Below, piece after piece: positions 26,130-39,260 of a stretch of 64,000 bases of DNA; within the stretch, counting starts at the first letter, position 1; each line of letters opens with the position of its first letter. This stretch comes from Microcebus murinus (lineage: Eukaryota; Chordata; Mammalia; Primates; Cheirogaleidae), in contig NC_134113.1 of NCBI RefSeq assembly GCF_040939455.1, positions 17,718,501-17,782,500 of the forward strand. The letters are read 5' to 3'. Made by a program: the position numbers and the translations under genes. The notes under the pieces are model-generated. The model was not told where the DNA came from. It did not search any database and worked only from the letters and a program-made list of their open reading frames with translations.

Positions 26130-28205
26130 TTGGCCCCCGGACCAGGTGCGCAGTCTGGCCCTTTCTTTTACATTCTCGCAGCGTGTTTTTGAGGGAACTC
26201 TGCCCTGCGTGTTTTAGAATTCACACCTCGTTCTGATTGCCCCGGAGATCTGTGCCTATTCCAGGACTCTCCAGTGTGCGTAGCTTTTAGAAGCGGCCTA
26301 GAAAACCTCCATGCGTTGGCCAGGGCCGCCCTGTGTTCTGGGATTGGCCTGAGTCTGGGCTCCGCCTCCGGCTCGGGAACACGCGTTTCCGAATCTAGCT
26401 TGTTGTGAGTCACTTGGGAACCCGGAGTTTTCAGCTCGGCCGCGCGTTCCGCGGCCAGAATCCCCAGGTCTCCCTGATTGGGTTTACAGAGCAGTTATCA
26501 ATGCCTTCGACTTCCTAATAAAGTCCAAAAGCAGGGACCTGGCGGTCTAAGACCTCCCTGCTCTAAGTCAGGTGGAGAGCCTGGTGGTAAAGTCCGGTTT
26601 AGTACAGAAAAGGAAATCTCTTAGTTTAATGGGTTCAGGAGGATACACCTGCAGATATTTGAAAGCAAAACCCGTGGTGCTGCAAATGGGAACGGGATTG
26701 CAGCTTTGTAAACTTCTTAGAAGTACCCTGTAGGCGTTCAGGAGGACACGTAAAACGCCAGGTGTCTTTCTTGTGAGGGAAGTCCGTCACACTCACTAAG
26801 CTTGTGCCTTGGGATATATTATCTACGTCCCTTTAACCTAAACTTCACCTACCTTCTATCTGCACCTGTGTGTGCACATCTGCAATATATACTCCCTTCT
26901 TTCTTGCTTCCTCCAGCAAAACTAAACTTTGAATTTGTTTTCAGTCGTCCGAATTCCTGAAGACAAGCTTCTCAGTGATAATCTGTCATAGTCTTTTACA
27001 ACTTCCTTTATTTAGGTTTGCCAGTCTTGGTTCTGTGGTTGGTGTTTCTACTTTGTGGTATTATTTACATCTGCCCAATTTGCCTGCATTTGTTATTAGT
27101 AAGCAAAGGGTAGTTTACAAAGCACGTTTTCTTTATGCTTCTGTGCTTGCACCTTTTGTTTCTTTGTGGAATATACTAGGGTGTGAATTATATTCAGAAA
27201 TCTCAGTTGCATTTTTATATGTTTTACTCTTTTTTTTAAGAAAAAAAGGAGTTCCTTCACTTTTTTGCATTTCACTGCTCATTCTTCACCCTTTTCTCTA
27301 GTTATGAACAAATAAGCAACTAGTTCTGAAACTGCAAATGCCATCTTATCTGGTCAGTGGTGGGGAATTTGTGCTGCACCTGGAGGGAACTGAGAATGAG
27401 ACATGTCCTCCAAAATAGAGCCACTGCTTGTGAGTAGATGTTTTTGCAGCTGACTGGGAATTCATGAGGCAGGCAGAGCATCAGACAGCTAGCACAAAGT
27501 AGCTGACCATTGGTCTGACTCAGCTTTGCCCCTTTAAGATAGCATCTCTGGCTGAGCACCCTGTAAAGGGAATGGGCAGCTTACTCAGTCCCAGCTTTGT
27601 TGTCTCTCCCATGTGGTCTCTTCACCTCTTCTAATTTGTGACTCATTAGTGATCCCCAGTTCCCATCTTGGCCTGCTCCTCCAGAGTTAACACTCCAGGT
27701 GGTTATTAAGCTACACACCTTTGTATCTGATTCCCTTGCTTCCTAATTTTAGTTTTTCTTTGACATTGTATGTCGATGACACTACGGAAACAGCTACTTT
27801 TGTTGTTGTTAAGCTTCTTCTTGAGCCCACTAGATAGCACCCTACCTTGTAGTTAAACTTGGAAAGAAAAACAAGATAGGCAAAGAGAAGTAGGTAGGGG
27901 CAGTGGATAGCTCTCCTGGTGGGCAGGTGTAGTCCAGCAATGGGAAGTCAAGGAGAATACAGACTGGGGAGACCAAGGCAGGAAAGCAGTTGGCATCAAG
28001 GAGCTTTAAGGAATGGGACCAAGCACCAAGGTGAATTGATTGATCAGTTTATTCATTCATTCATTTATTAATTTAATTCAGCAAATGTTGAGGACCTGGT
28101 ATGTGCCAGGTATTATGCTAGGTGCTGGAAATACAAGGATGAGCAATATAGGTAGGGTCTCTATTCATACATAACTTAACTGGACTTGCATCATAAGTGT
28201 AAGTA
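26130..28205. other. Intergenic between HSP90B1 and TTC41, no coding gene seen
   Basis: GC content falls after about 26500. 28060-28170 resembles an L2 3' end. A non-coding first exon of TTC41 could be here but cannot be placed. Confidence 0.5.
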
Positions 28206-28208
28206 TCT

Positions 28209-28486
28209 TTTTTTTTGAGACAGAGTCTCACTCTGTTGCCTGAGCTAGAGAGTACCATGGCGTCAGCCTAGCTCACAGCAACCTCAAACTCCTGTGCTCA
28301 AGCCATCCTCCTGCCTCAGCCTCTCAAGTAGCTGGGACTACAGACATGCACCACAATGCCCAGCAAATTTTTTTTCTTCTATTTTTAGTCGCTTGGCTAA
28401 TTTTTTTTCTATTTTTAGTAAAGACGGGGTCTCGCTCTTGCTCAGGCTGGTCTCATACTCCTGACCTCAAGCGATCCTCCTGCCTG
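28209..28486 (-). mobile_element. Alu, antisense, 3'-incomplete
   Basis: It runs from 'ttttttttgagacagagtctc' to 'gatcctcctgcctgg', lacking the terminal part of the first arm. It carries a duplicated 'ctatttttagt' segment. Confidence 0.9.
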
Positions 28487-28499
28487 GAAGTGCAAGTAT

Positions 28500-29150
28500 C
28501 TTATTTAAACTGAAATAAAGGTGTCAAGCAATGACTGCAGAGGAGTACTAGGGAACTTGTTGCCTCCCTGGAATGGAATGCTCTTGATCTTGATAGTGGT
28601 GGTGGTTAAAACTCACCAAACTGTACACTCTAAAAGGGTGGACTTTGTCATATATAATCTATACTTCAGTTAAAGACAACTAACATTAACTGTGATTCTA
28701 AGCAACAAAACGCTAAAAACCATTTCAGTAAGAATCAGGAACCAGACAGAGATGCCCACTATTGTCAGTATTGTTCCTCACTGTTTAGGAGGGTTTAACA
28801 AGACAAGAAAAATGAAGTAATTGGCATAAATTTTAGAAAAGTTGAAGTCCTTTATTTTGAAACACCTTCTTACTGGTGACATGATTGCATACCCCAGGAA
28901 CCCAAGAGACTCTAGTTTAAAAAAAAAAGGTATAGAATGAATATGAAAATCTGATAAATTATTGGCTATAAGATAAATATACAAAAATCAGTTGTCATGC
29001 TCTAAATGTGCAAAAACACATAGTGGAAATTAAAAAAAATATTCATATTACAGACAAAAACCATAAAATACTTAGGAATAAACTTAAGAAAGACATAGCT
29101 CCCTCATGGAGAAAACTATGAAATATTGAAGAATATAAAACAAATGAACT
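28500..29150 (+). mobile_element. L1 fragments (3' end then ORF2 interior)
   Basis: 28590-28680 has an L1-type 3' end ('actgtacactctaaaagggtg'). 28700-29150 reads like ORF2 interior ('cttaggaataaacttaagaaa'). Confidence 0.65.
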
Positions 29151-29154
29151 TGGG

Positions 29155-29640
29155 TCAAGTCCCATACCCCTTGTATTATCTATTGCTGTGTACCAAATTA
29201 CCCCAAAAATGTAGCACTTTAAAACAATAAATATTTATTAGCTCACACAATATCTGGAGGTCAGGAATCTAGAAGCACTTAGCTGGATAGTTCTGGTTCA
29301 GAGTCTCTCTCATGAGCTTGCAGTCAAGTTGCTGGCCAAGGCTGAAGTGGTCCAGGGGCTTGACGGGCTGAAGGATCTGTTTCCATGGTGGCTCGCTCAC
29401 ATCACTGTTGGCTGGAGGCCTCAGTTCTTCAGCGTGCACCTCTCCCTAGGGCTGCCTAAGTGTGCTCACAGCAGGGCAGCTGGCTTCCCCTGGAGTGAGT
29501 GATCCAGGACAGAGAACAAAGCAGGAGCCACAATGACTCATAACCAACCTCGGAACTCACATGATCATTTCTGAAATAACCCTACTCAATGAGCGAGGAT
29601 TACATGAAGGTGTGAATACCAGCAGTCAGAGATCACTCGT
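29155..29640. mobile_element. Ancient interspersed repeat, family unassigned
   Basis: 'tattatctattgctgtgtaccaaattacccc' and the following 'tggaggtcaggaatct' are widely dispersed mammalian repeat phrases. I cannot name the family by eye; an LTR or DNA element is possible. 29640-30818 beyond it has no gene, only an AT-rich patch at 30020-30090. Confidence 0.45.
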
Positions 29641-30816
29641 GCCAATTTGGAGGCTGGCTGCTACCACATTCTAGTTGCAAGGGAAGGTGAGAAAGGTTTT
29701 ACATGGCATTTTCAGCTCTGTCATGAGAAATGGGCTCAGAAGCAAAAGGTGGAGGTTTCCCCAAATACAGGAAGGGGATTCAGATGCTGCACAGTCAAAA
29801 AGAATGATAAATGTCCAGTACATATTTGAATATACAAAAAGATCAGTGCCACAAAAGAGAAGTTCCAGAAATAGATTGTTTCAACTTAAGACATGACAAA
29901 AGTAGTATTTCAATTCAGAGGGGAAATTATAGTTTATTTCATAAATGATGCTAGCCTTGACTGGTTATCTATCTCAAGCAAAATAAAGTTGAACTCCTGT
30001 TTTGCACCATATAAAAATTTTTTATTTTATAAAAAAATAATTAAAATTAAAAATAAATAAAAAATTAAAAATAAATAAACTTGTAGCTTATAAGAAAATA
30101 AGAGAGCCCATGAGTACAAAATGGGGATGGGATAGACCTTCTTAACTAAGATTGAGCATCTGGAAAATGTAATAGAATGCCTAGGGGGTTCACCATGCTT
30201 TCTACTCTTCGGTGGGCCCTGACTCCAGTTTTTGTCTTTCTAGCACTAGCAAGCACCATGAGGCTGCTGAGCTTGGCTTGGCTTATCAACTTTGTGCCTT
30301 CTAAGAACGTTGGTTCTGTAGGGCATAAGAATCAGCAAATAGTTAGAGGGGAAAAGCAACAGAGAACGTAGGCTCACTTCCTGAAGGTTCCCTTTTCTTT
30401 GGAATCTTGTCTCTGCAAATCCTGGTTGCCTGGATATCAACTGATGCCTTTAAAATAAACTGTTTCTCAGGTATCTTATCTGACTTCTCTAGTGGCTCTG
30501 GTGGGAGGGTTGGTGTGCTTCAAATTGTCCATCATAGTTGAATGTGGAAATAGTCAGAGATCTACATAATAGGTGTAGAAGTCCTTAGTCCCATTGTAAT
30601 GTTTCTGAAACACCAGATTTCAGCCAACACATTAAACAACCATAATTATTTTCTCATATTAACCTTTTGGTTGTCTTTCATCAAGCAGTTTATATTACAT
30701 TCAATGTTTCCAAATGATGGAACTTGTATTATTTTTGGCTATAGAGCACTAAATGTGTCTCTAGATGATGGATGTAATTATAACTATAGTTAACATTGTA
30801 TCTTCTTTTTGACTAG

Positions 30817-31147
<331 letters not shown>

Positions 31148-31639
31148 TTAACTAGTTTTTAAACTGCAATTTTGAGTTAATTGTGATCTTCCCCCATACC
31201 CCTCTCCTTCACTCCAACTCACACCAGATTACCCTGCTTGAAAACTGACTTTGGATTTAAAAATGGTTACCTGGAGGTGCTAATAAAATCTCTAGGTGCT
31301 CTGACTCTCTTACATGCAACCAGAAAGTTTTAACCTGTCACAGATTAAATTCACCCATAGTCTTGTAGTTTACATTTTATTTTCTATTAATTAAAAACAA
31401 GCATCTCCTGAGAGTCTGCTTTAGAAAAACAGGTCAATTTAAAAATATCTATCCAGTTGTCACCCATCAACTTTAGACTCTAACAGAATACAGGGGACCT
31501 GAATTTCAAATAGAGATTTGTTAAACTAAAAAATGTGGTAAATAAAAACGTTATTTTGAGTGATCAAATCAGCCATGTTAATAATAATTTATATTAGGGA
31601 CTTACTAAAGTTTTAGAGCTGGAAGGAACCTTAGAAATC

Positions 31640-32510
31640 ATGTATGAATAGTTCCATAATTCCCCCTTTCAGTTTTACATTATAAAACTATTTTATAAAA
31701 TATGAACTAATATATTTAATGGTTATTTGGTACAGAAAAGTGTAAGATCCAAGGTAAAAAGTTCCAGGCTCCCCCAACCCTTCTATTCCTATTTTCTAGA
31801 GGTTACCATTGATAGCAGTTTCTTTTTTTTTTTTTTTGAGACAGAGTCTCACTCTGTTGCCCAGGCTAGAGTGAGTGCTGTGGTGTCAGCCTAGCTCACA
31901 GCAACCTCAAACTCCTGGGCTCAAGCAATCCTGCTGCCTCAGCCTCTCGAGTAGCTGGGACTACAGGCATGCACCACCATGCCTGGCTAATTTTTTCTGT
32001 ATATATTAGTTGGCCAATTAATTTCTTTCTATTTTTAATAGAGACGGGGTCTCAGCTCTTGCTGAGGCTGGTTTGGAACTCCTGACCTCGAGCAATCCGC
32101 CCGCCTCAGCCTCCCAGAGTGATAGCAGTTTCTTATTCATACTTCCAGAAATTTTCGTGTGTGTACATATATGTGTAATAAAATTAAAAATAAGATTTTT
32201 AATTTTTTAAGATTAAATAGAACAATACATACTAGTTTCTTCCACTTAATAGATCTTAGCTGTCTTGTTCCTTTTTATCACTCCCCTATGATAGGCATTT
32301 GGATGGTTTCTAGTATGTTGCTATTACAGCCAATGCTATAGGCAACGTTTTAATACACACAAGTTTTGATATTTGTGCAAATTTATCTGGAGAATAAATT
32401 ATTAGTTTTAGAACGGTTAGGTGAAAGAATGTGTACATTAAAATTTTCATGGATATTTACTAATTCTCCTATTAAAAAAGGCCTTATCAATTTATGTTCC
32501 CATCTCAAGC
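31640..32510 (-). mobile_element. Old L1 3' region, antisense, split by an Alu
   Basis: Antisense phrases such as 'atttggatggtttctagtatg' and 'tggagaataaattattagtt' flank the inserted Alu. Family inferred. Confidence 0.5.
31826..32119 (-). mobile_element. Alu (lemur-type) with target-site duplication
   Basis: It is flanked on both sides by 'tgatagcagtttctt'. The element ends at 'cctcccagag' and lacks the outermost bases, so it is a slightly truncated insertion. Confidence 0.93.
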
Positions 32511-32659
32511 TTCTCCCACCTTTCTTTAAAGCTTAGAAAATTTGAATTCCAGAGAAATTAATGAAGGTTAGGTAATGGCAGAACAAGCTAGAACTCTTAT
32601 TTTAAAAATTGCCTACATTGTTCTAGCTACCACACACCTCTTAACTACTTACTTGAAAG

Positions 32660-33652
32660 AAAATTTATTATTTTTTTTTATTTCGGCATATTATGGGGGT
32701 ATAGATTTTAAGGTTTCAATAAATGCCCATTTCCCTCCCTCCCCCCACAAGTCTGAGTCTCCGTCATGACCATCCCCCAGATGGTGCACATCTCACTCAT
32801 TATGTATGTATATACCTGCCCCCCTCCCCCCTCCCACCTGCCCAATACCCTATTACTGTAGTACCTATGTGACCACTTAGGTGCTGTTCAGTTAATACCA
32901 ATTTGCTGGTGAGTATATGTGGTGCTTGTTTTTCCATTCTTGGGAAACTTCACTTAATAGTATGGGTTCCAGCTCTAACCAGGAAAATATAAGATGTGCT
33001 ATGTCACCATTGTTTCTTAGAGCTGAATAGTACTCCATGGTATACATATACCACATTTTATTAATCTATTCTTGGATGGATGGACACTTGGGCTGTTTCC
33101 ACAGCCTTGCAATTATGAATTGTGCTGTTATAAACATTCGAGTGCAGGTGTCTTTTTTGTAGAGTGTCATTGGATCTTTTGGGTAGATGCCCAGCAATGG
33201 GATTGCTGGATCAAATGGTAGAATCACTTGTATCGCTTTAAGATATCTCCATATTGCTTTCCACAGAGGTTGAACTAGTTTGCAGTCCCACCAGCAGTGT
33301 AGGAGTGTTCCTCTCTCTCTGCAACCACGCCAGCATTTATTGTTTGGAGATTTTTTGATAAAGGCCATTCTCACTGGAGTTAAGTGATATCTCATTGTGG
33401 TTTTGATTTGCATTTCCCTGATGATTAGAGATGTTGAGCATTTTTTCATATGTTTGTTGGCCATTCTTCTGTCTTCTTTAGAAAAGTTTCTGTTCAAGTC
33501 CTTTGCCCACTTTTTAATGGGGTTATTTGATTTTTTCTTCCTGATTTTCATGAGTTCTAAGTATATTCTAGTTATCAGTCCCTTATCGGATGCATAGGAT
33601 GCAAAAATTTTCTCCCATTCTGTAGGTTGTCTGTTCTCTTTGTTTTGTTTTT
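32660..33652 (-). mobile_element. 5'-truncated L1, lineage-type 3' UTR
   Basis: On the minus strand the ORF2 C-terminal frame is open from 33551 to 33066 ([20 protein letters not shown] onwards, stop after CPSIQE). It is followed by a G-rich 3' UTR and ends at an A tail at about 32669-32681. About 1 kb remains, so it cannot move. The well-kept frame shows it is much younger than the other L1 pieces. Confidence 0.88.
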
Positions 33653-33654
33653 AT

Positions 33655-35092
33655 GCTGCTTGGGTTTAATCTGAGATTCTTGGATTTATGGTTTGATGCC
33701 TTTCATTATCTTTGAATATTCCTAGCCATTTTTTTCCCAACTATTTCTTTTGACCCATTATCTCACTCTCTTCTCCTTCTGATACTATAATGACATGCAT
33801 TTGGATTGGCTGAAGTTGTTGCCACAGGTCTGGGATACTTGCTGGTTTTTTTTTTCCTCCTCTCTTTGTGTCTTAATTTGGATTTCTATTGTCCTATCTT
33901 TATGTTCACTGATTCTTTAGTCTTCTGGTAAGCCTAATGAAGGAATTCTTCATCTCTGATACCATGTTTTTTCTTTCTAGTGTTTCCATTTGAGTCTTTC
34001 TCATAGTTTCCATCTCACTACTGAAATTTTACATCTATTTATGCACGTTCTACACTTTTACCACTAGATTTTTTTAACGTATTAATCATAGCTACTTAAA
34101 GTTTATCTGAAAGTTCCAATATCTGGGTCATCTCTGAGTGTGGTTCTGTTGATTGGTATCTCTATTGACAGTGGTTTGTTTTTTTTCTAGCATTTATGGG
34201 TTTCATAACTTTTAAAGTGAAATTCACACATCATATGAAGAACAGTTGAAGCTAAGATAAGATAGTATTTACCCCTGGAAATGGCATACCTCTTTTCCTT
34301 TCATGTGTTAGTGTGAGGGTTTAGTCAAAGTGATCATGAATTGAGCTGGGTTCAGCTTTTGTTGTTGCTATTGTTACCTTTAGTGCAATAGAGGCTTTAA
34401 ATTCCTTTGGTGCTGGACTGCTGTATGTAGCCTGGTGTATAGGGTGGGAGCTCAGCTGCCAGAGAGTTTTTCTCAGTATGCGTTGGTTGTCAACCTCAGC
34501 TTTTAGCTGACCCTGCATGCTGCATCATCCTTCAGGGTGTGTGTCTGTCTGTGCTCTTGTTCCTTCTCAGTGGCAGACTACCGTTTATTATTAGTTGGTG
34601 GTAGGCTCATAGAGTTGGAGGGGAGTTCTCTATTGTCTTGCTGGAGTCTCTGTCTTAGATTGGCCATATGTGCCTCCACACTGGGGGCGGAGCTTCTTCC
34701 AATGTTCCTGCCCCTCATCCCTCTGCCATCCAAACTCTTTTGTATGTGTGGTTGTTCTTAGGCAATAGTTTCCTGTCCCTCTCCCAAGCTGTAGCAGACC
34801 TCTGCTTGGTACTAGTATAGCATCCTGAGCCCAAGATAGTTTTCTGTTCCTCCCCAAGGGTTGGAGGGATTTCTTCTCTCTTTCCCCAGCTACAATTGGC
34901 AATGGTTCTTTGTCTCTGACCTGAGGCTGTTGGGGTTTATTGCTCTTCTCTCATTGGCTTAAGTCCTTTGCTTTGTATGAGAGAAGGATCTGGGGAAGTA
35001 AGCAAGGCTTCATGCCTTTTCCCCCAAGCAGCCACCAATCTCCTCCTACAGGCCTACTTCACCAAGGAGAGCCTCTCTGGTCTTCTTCCCTG
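33655..35092 (-). mobile_element. Ancient LINE sequence (L1M/HAL1-like), antisense
   Basis: T-rich antisense text with 'agtgtttccatttgagtctttctcatagtttccatctc' style phrases. No frame is preserved. Call by general resemblance. Confidence 0.4.
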
Positions 35093-35100
35093 TCCCTAAT

Positions 35101-35294
35101 CCAGGCGGCCTCAATCTATGGCCCCAGGGGCCACATGCGGGTGATTTTGCCCATTTGTTTTTTTTTACTTCAAACTAAGATATGTGCAGTGTGCATAGGA
35201 ATTTGTTTATAGTTTTTTTAAAACTATAGTCGGGCCCTCCAACGGTCTGAGGGACAGTGAACTGGCCCCCAGTTTTAAAAGTTTGAGGACCCCT
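35101..35294. mobile_element. Short non-autonomous hAT transposon with exact 8-bp duplication
   Basis: The 194-base element is flanked by TCCCTAAT at 35093-35100 and 35295-35302. Its ends are inverted: left 'caggcggcctcaa', right (reverse complement) 'aggggtcctcaaac'. The core is AT-rich with no coding capacity. An 8-bp duplication and such ends are hallmarks of hAT. Confidence 0.85.
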
Positions 35295-35450
35295 TCCCTA
35301 ATCTTTCCTCCTGAGTACCTATGCAGAAGCCCATGGGAAAGAGCTTGTGAATGAGTGCAAACTCTTATGTGTGGAACCCTCAGCGATTCAAGACTCTTAT
35401 ACTAACCCACTCTTGGCCTTTAAAAATTCATTAAAATTCATTAAAATTTA

Positions 35451-35680
35451 GGCTGGGCACAGTGGCTCACGCCTGTAATCCTAGCACTCTGGGAGGCAGA
35501 GGCGGGTGTATTGTTTGAACTCAGGAGTTCGAGACCAGCCTGAGCAAATTAGCTGGACAACTAAAAATATAGAAAAAAATTAGCCGGGCATGGTGCACAT
35601 TCCTGTAGTCCCAGATACTCGGGAGGCTGAGGCCTGGGCAACAGAGTGAGACTCTGTCTCAAAAAAACAAAAACAAAATT
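35451..35680 (+). mobile_element. Alu with internal deletions
   Basis: 'ggctgggcacagtggctcac' to 'ctctgtctcaaaaaaacaaa'. Parts of both arms are missing. Confidence 0.88.
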
Positions 35681-36386
35681 TTTAGTTGATGTCTTCTTAC
35701 TTGCTACTTCCTCCCATGCTCTTCCACACTTGTGTCAGTTTGTGTGTCCCATCTCTCCTCAAAGGGACTTGTCCCTCTTTTGAATCCAGATTACTTACTT
35801 GCCTTGGGACCTTAAGTCTCTGATCAGTGTTGGAAAATTTTAATTTTTTAGTTTTTCTAGATTTTTTTCTCCTTGTTTGGGTGGTGAGACAATCTTTTAT
35901 ATTTCTACATCCCAAACAGGAAAGGAAACGCCTGGAAGGCTTTTGATTAAAAAATTTTTTTTTTCAATTCATTATTCCCTTATGCTAAAGAACCCCAAAA
36001 CAGCAGGCCTAGGATCATGGGATCGGTGGGAACCACAGGCAGTGAAGGGAGTAACAGGTTTTCCTGCTTTCCTCAGGGAACTCTATCTCAGGCCTTCTCA
36101 AAGGAATGTCCAGAGTTTTCAAAAGACTATCCCAGAGTTTTCAGGGCTTAAGCTAAACCATATTCATGCATGGGAAGGGCAAGATGGAGCCTCTTTCTTC
36201 ACTGCTGAGGCCAAAAGCCTGTTGTTGTTCTGTGACATTGTTAAGAGTTTTTCATGGTTAGCCTGGATCCAGAAGGCCCCGCAGGGCATGGCTTATCTTT
36301 GTAATGTGGCTTTTTTCTCTTGTTGCTTTTAAGGTTTTTTTTTTTTTTTTTTAAGTCACTGTTTTTCAGCCTTTGTATAGCTTTCT

Positions 36387-36720
36387 TTTTTTTTTTTTTT
36401 TGAGACAGAGTCTCCCTTTGTTGTCCAGGCTAGAGTGAGTGCCGTGGCGTCAGCCTAGCTCACAGCAACCTCACACTCCTGGGCTCAAGCGATCCTCCTG
36501 CCTCAGCCTCCCGAGTAGCTGGGACTACAGGCATGCACCACCATGCCCGGCTAATTTTTTTTATATACATATCAGTTGGCCAATTAATTTCTTTCTATTT
36601 ATAGTAGAGATGGGGTCTCGCTCTTGCTCAGGCTGGTTTTGAACTCCTGACCTTGAGCAATCCGCCCGCCTCGGCCTCCCAGAGAGCTAGGATTACAGGC
36701 ATGAGCCACCGCGCCCGGCC
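36387..36720 (-). mobile_element. Alu (lemur-type), antisense
   Basis: A full dimer from a T15 head to 'caccgcgcccggcc', with the usual inter-arm insert 'tatcagttggccaattaatt'. Confidence 0.95.
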
Positions 36721-36721
36721 T

Positions 36722-38420
36722 GTATAGCTTTCTTTGTGTTTATTCTGCTTAGTATTGAGCTTCTAGATCTGTGGGTGTATAGCTTTCATCATATTTGGAG
36801 ATTTTTCAGCAATTATTTCTTCAAATTTTTTTCTGTTCCTTCTTCCTTTCTCCTCTTCTTCTGGGTCAGGTGAGAACCACTTGATACTGTTCCACAGTTA
36901 TTGAGGCTCTGCTTAGTTTCTTTTTGTGTTTTTTTGCAAGCTGTTTTTATTGTTATATTTCCAAATTCACTAATATTTTCCCTTCTGATGTCTTATCTGC
37001 TTGCTGCGAGTCCATGCAGTGAATTTTCCATTTCAGATATTACATTTTTTTTCTGTAGAGGTTCCATTTTATTTTTAAGAAAGTCTTTCTTTTTTTCTCA
37101 CTAAATTCATGTTTTTCTTTAGATCTTTGGTAAAAGAGCATAATACTGTTTTAAAGTCTTTGTCTGGTAATTTCATCTTCTCTACATTTCCAGGTCTGTT
37201 CATATTGATTGATTTTTCTCCTGACTATGGGTCATGTTTTTTTGCCTCTTTGCATGTCTAATGAATTTCATATTGTTGAGGTTTGGATTTTGTTGTCATC
37301 CTTGAAGAATACTGGGTTTTGCTCTGGTGGATAGTTAAATTACTTCCAGATCAGCTCGATTCTTTCAAAGTTTGGTTTGCACTTTTTAAGGGAAGGTCTA
37401 GAATAGCCTTTACCTAAAGGATAAACTGATTGCCATTAGTAAAAAGTTACTTTTATGGAGTCCGTACTAAAAAAACGCCCTAGTGATCAGTGAACCCTCC
37501 CCACTCTAGCTGATTGGTACTTGAAATTTCCTCTGCCCCATGTAAGCACTGGGAATTGTTAAGTTTAGATTTCCATCATCATTCTTTGCCAAACTTTATG
37601 GAGCTTCACCTGATACACGTGCAGTGGGGTATTCAGACAAGACTCAGGGGGACCTGTATGCAGATTATTGGGATTCTTTTCCTGCGTGGCTCCTTTTTCT
37701 CTGGAACTCTGCCTCCGAATTTGCAGCTTCCTCAGGTTCTCTGAGCTACAGCCTCTGTCTCCTCAAAACAGCAAGATGTACTTACTGTGCTCTACTCTGG
37801 ATCCCCTCTTAGCGGGATCTCTAAGGGCAGCATCATCTGGGATGTGCCCTAAGCTGAAAGATGGAATGATCAATAGGTATATCTCATTTGTTTCCCTTCT
37901 CCCAGGGATCATACTCCTGTACTGCCCGATGTCTGCTGTCTGAAAATAGCTATTTCATATATTTTGTCCAGTTTTCTAATTTTTTGCAGAGGGTAGGTAA
38001 GTTGTCCCTGTTTAATCTATCATGGCTGGATGCAGAAATCTAAAACTGTCTTTTTAATAGATGCATAACCTGCTATGAGTGGCTATACTTTTACTCTTGT
38101 TAGTTATTCCTTTAGCAAAGACCATTTAGTTTGCTTTATTTCTCTTATTGTTTTTTTCTCTAATAAACATGCAATGAACATCATAATATCTACAGTTTTC
38201 CACTATTTGGATTAATTCCTTGGGAGTGATTCCCAGGAAGTAGAATCATTGAGTCAAAGATTATATATGCTTTAACATATTTTGAAATATATTCCCAAAT
38301 AGCTTTCCAAGATTACCAACTTTCAATTCCATAGTTATATATGAGATATAAGTTTCATCAATATTTTGATAACTATGATTTTTTTAAAAAATCATTGCTC
38401 ATTGCTTATTTTTAAATTTC
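36722..38420 (-). mobile_element. Ancient LINE sequence, antisense
   Basis: It continues the T-rich antisense text. 38170-38370 has an old-L1 phrase 'gattcccaggaagtagaatcattgagtcaaa'. Subfamily uncertain. Confidence 0.45.
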
Positions 38421-38726
38421 CTTAAATTCTAGAAAAGTTGAATATTTTTTTTTATATTTTATATAAGAATTTATATTGTTTTTCTTTTTTGTCTATTTGT
38501 ATCTTTTGCTTATATCTTTACTGGGGTGTTACTATTTTTCTTAGAATAAAGAGAAAATCTGTGGCAAATATTATTACAGTCCATTGTTTACTTTTTAAGT
38601 CTTTCTTAAAATGTAATTTCATCTGTCCATCTTTTGCGATTTCTTTTATAGCTTATAAGTTTTGGGAGTCCACTTCAGGTTTGCTAAATATTTATGTTTT
38701 CTTTTCATTTAAAAAATCATATTAAA

Positions 38727-38850
38727 TTCATTCATTCAACAAGTATTTCCCTAGAACCTACTCTGAGCCCATCAGTATACTAGGTGTTGGGGACGTGGTG
38801 GTGAATAAAATAGGAATGACCTCTGATCACAGGGGAATAGGAGAAGGTAA
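38727..38850 (+). mobile_element. L2 3' end
   Basis: 'attcattcaacaagtatttcc' then 'tatactaggtgttggggac' is a standard L2 3' phrase. The surrounding 38440-40080 shows no gene. Confidence 0.6.
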
Positions 38851-39114
38851 ATATTTGCAAGGGCCAGTAATCTATCTCAAGCCTCCTATATGACAAGTGA
38901 GAAGTCTATTAATTAACACCTCTCTCCCCGGGTTCTATTCTGCTTTTAGAATTTTTTTTTTTGTAAAATAGTGTGAGATTGTGGTTTACATTTTTTTTTC
39001 TAAATTGCCACCTATTTATTACAGTACCGTTTATTGGATAGGTATTTCCTACCCACTTATGGTATCTTCATAACCTAGGGTCTTACTTTTATAACATGAA
39101 GGCATTATATTGTA

Positions 39115-39260
39115 TGTGTCCTAGAGTCAGACCGACCTGTGTTTAGATCCTGGCTCTCTACTTACTAGCTAAATGACTGGACATTAATTATCCTATCTGT
39201 AAAGTAGGGTAATAATCTTATCTATCATAGGATTATTGGACAATTCAATGCAAAAGGGTT
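39115..39260 (+). mobile_element. MIR SINE
   Basis: 'gtgtttagatcctggctctctacttactagctaaatgac' followed by a 'taaagtagggtaataat' run follows the MIR core. Confidence 0.75.

Noticed and set aside
33066..33551. 161-codon minus-strand frame with reverse-transcriptase tail features
   Set aside because: Not a host gene: it is the C-terminal end of L1 ORF2 in a 5'-truncated element.
36439..36642. Repeated '[16 protein letters not shown]' type frames at several places
   Set aside because: They are translations of Alu elements and recur at each full-length copy.
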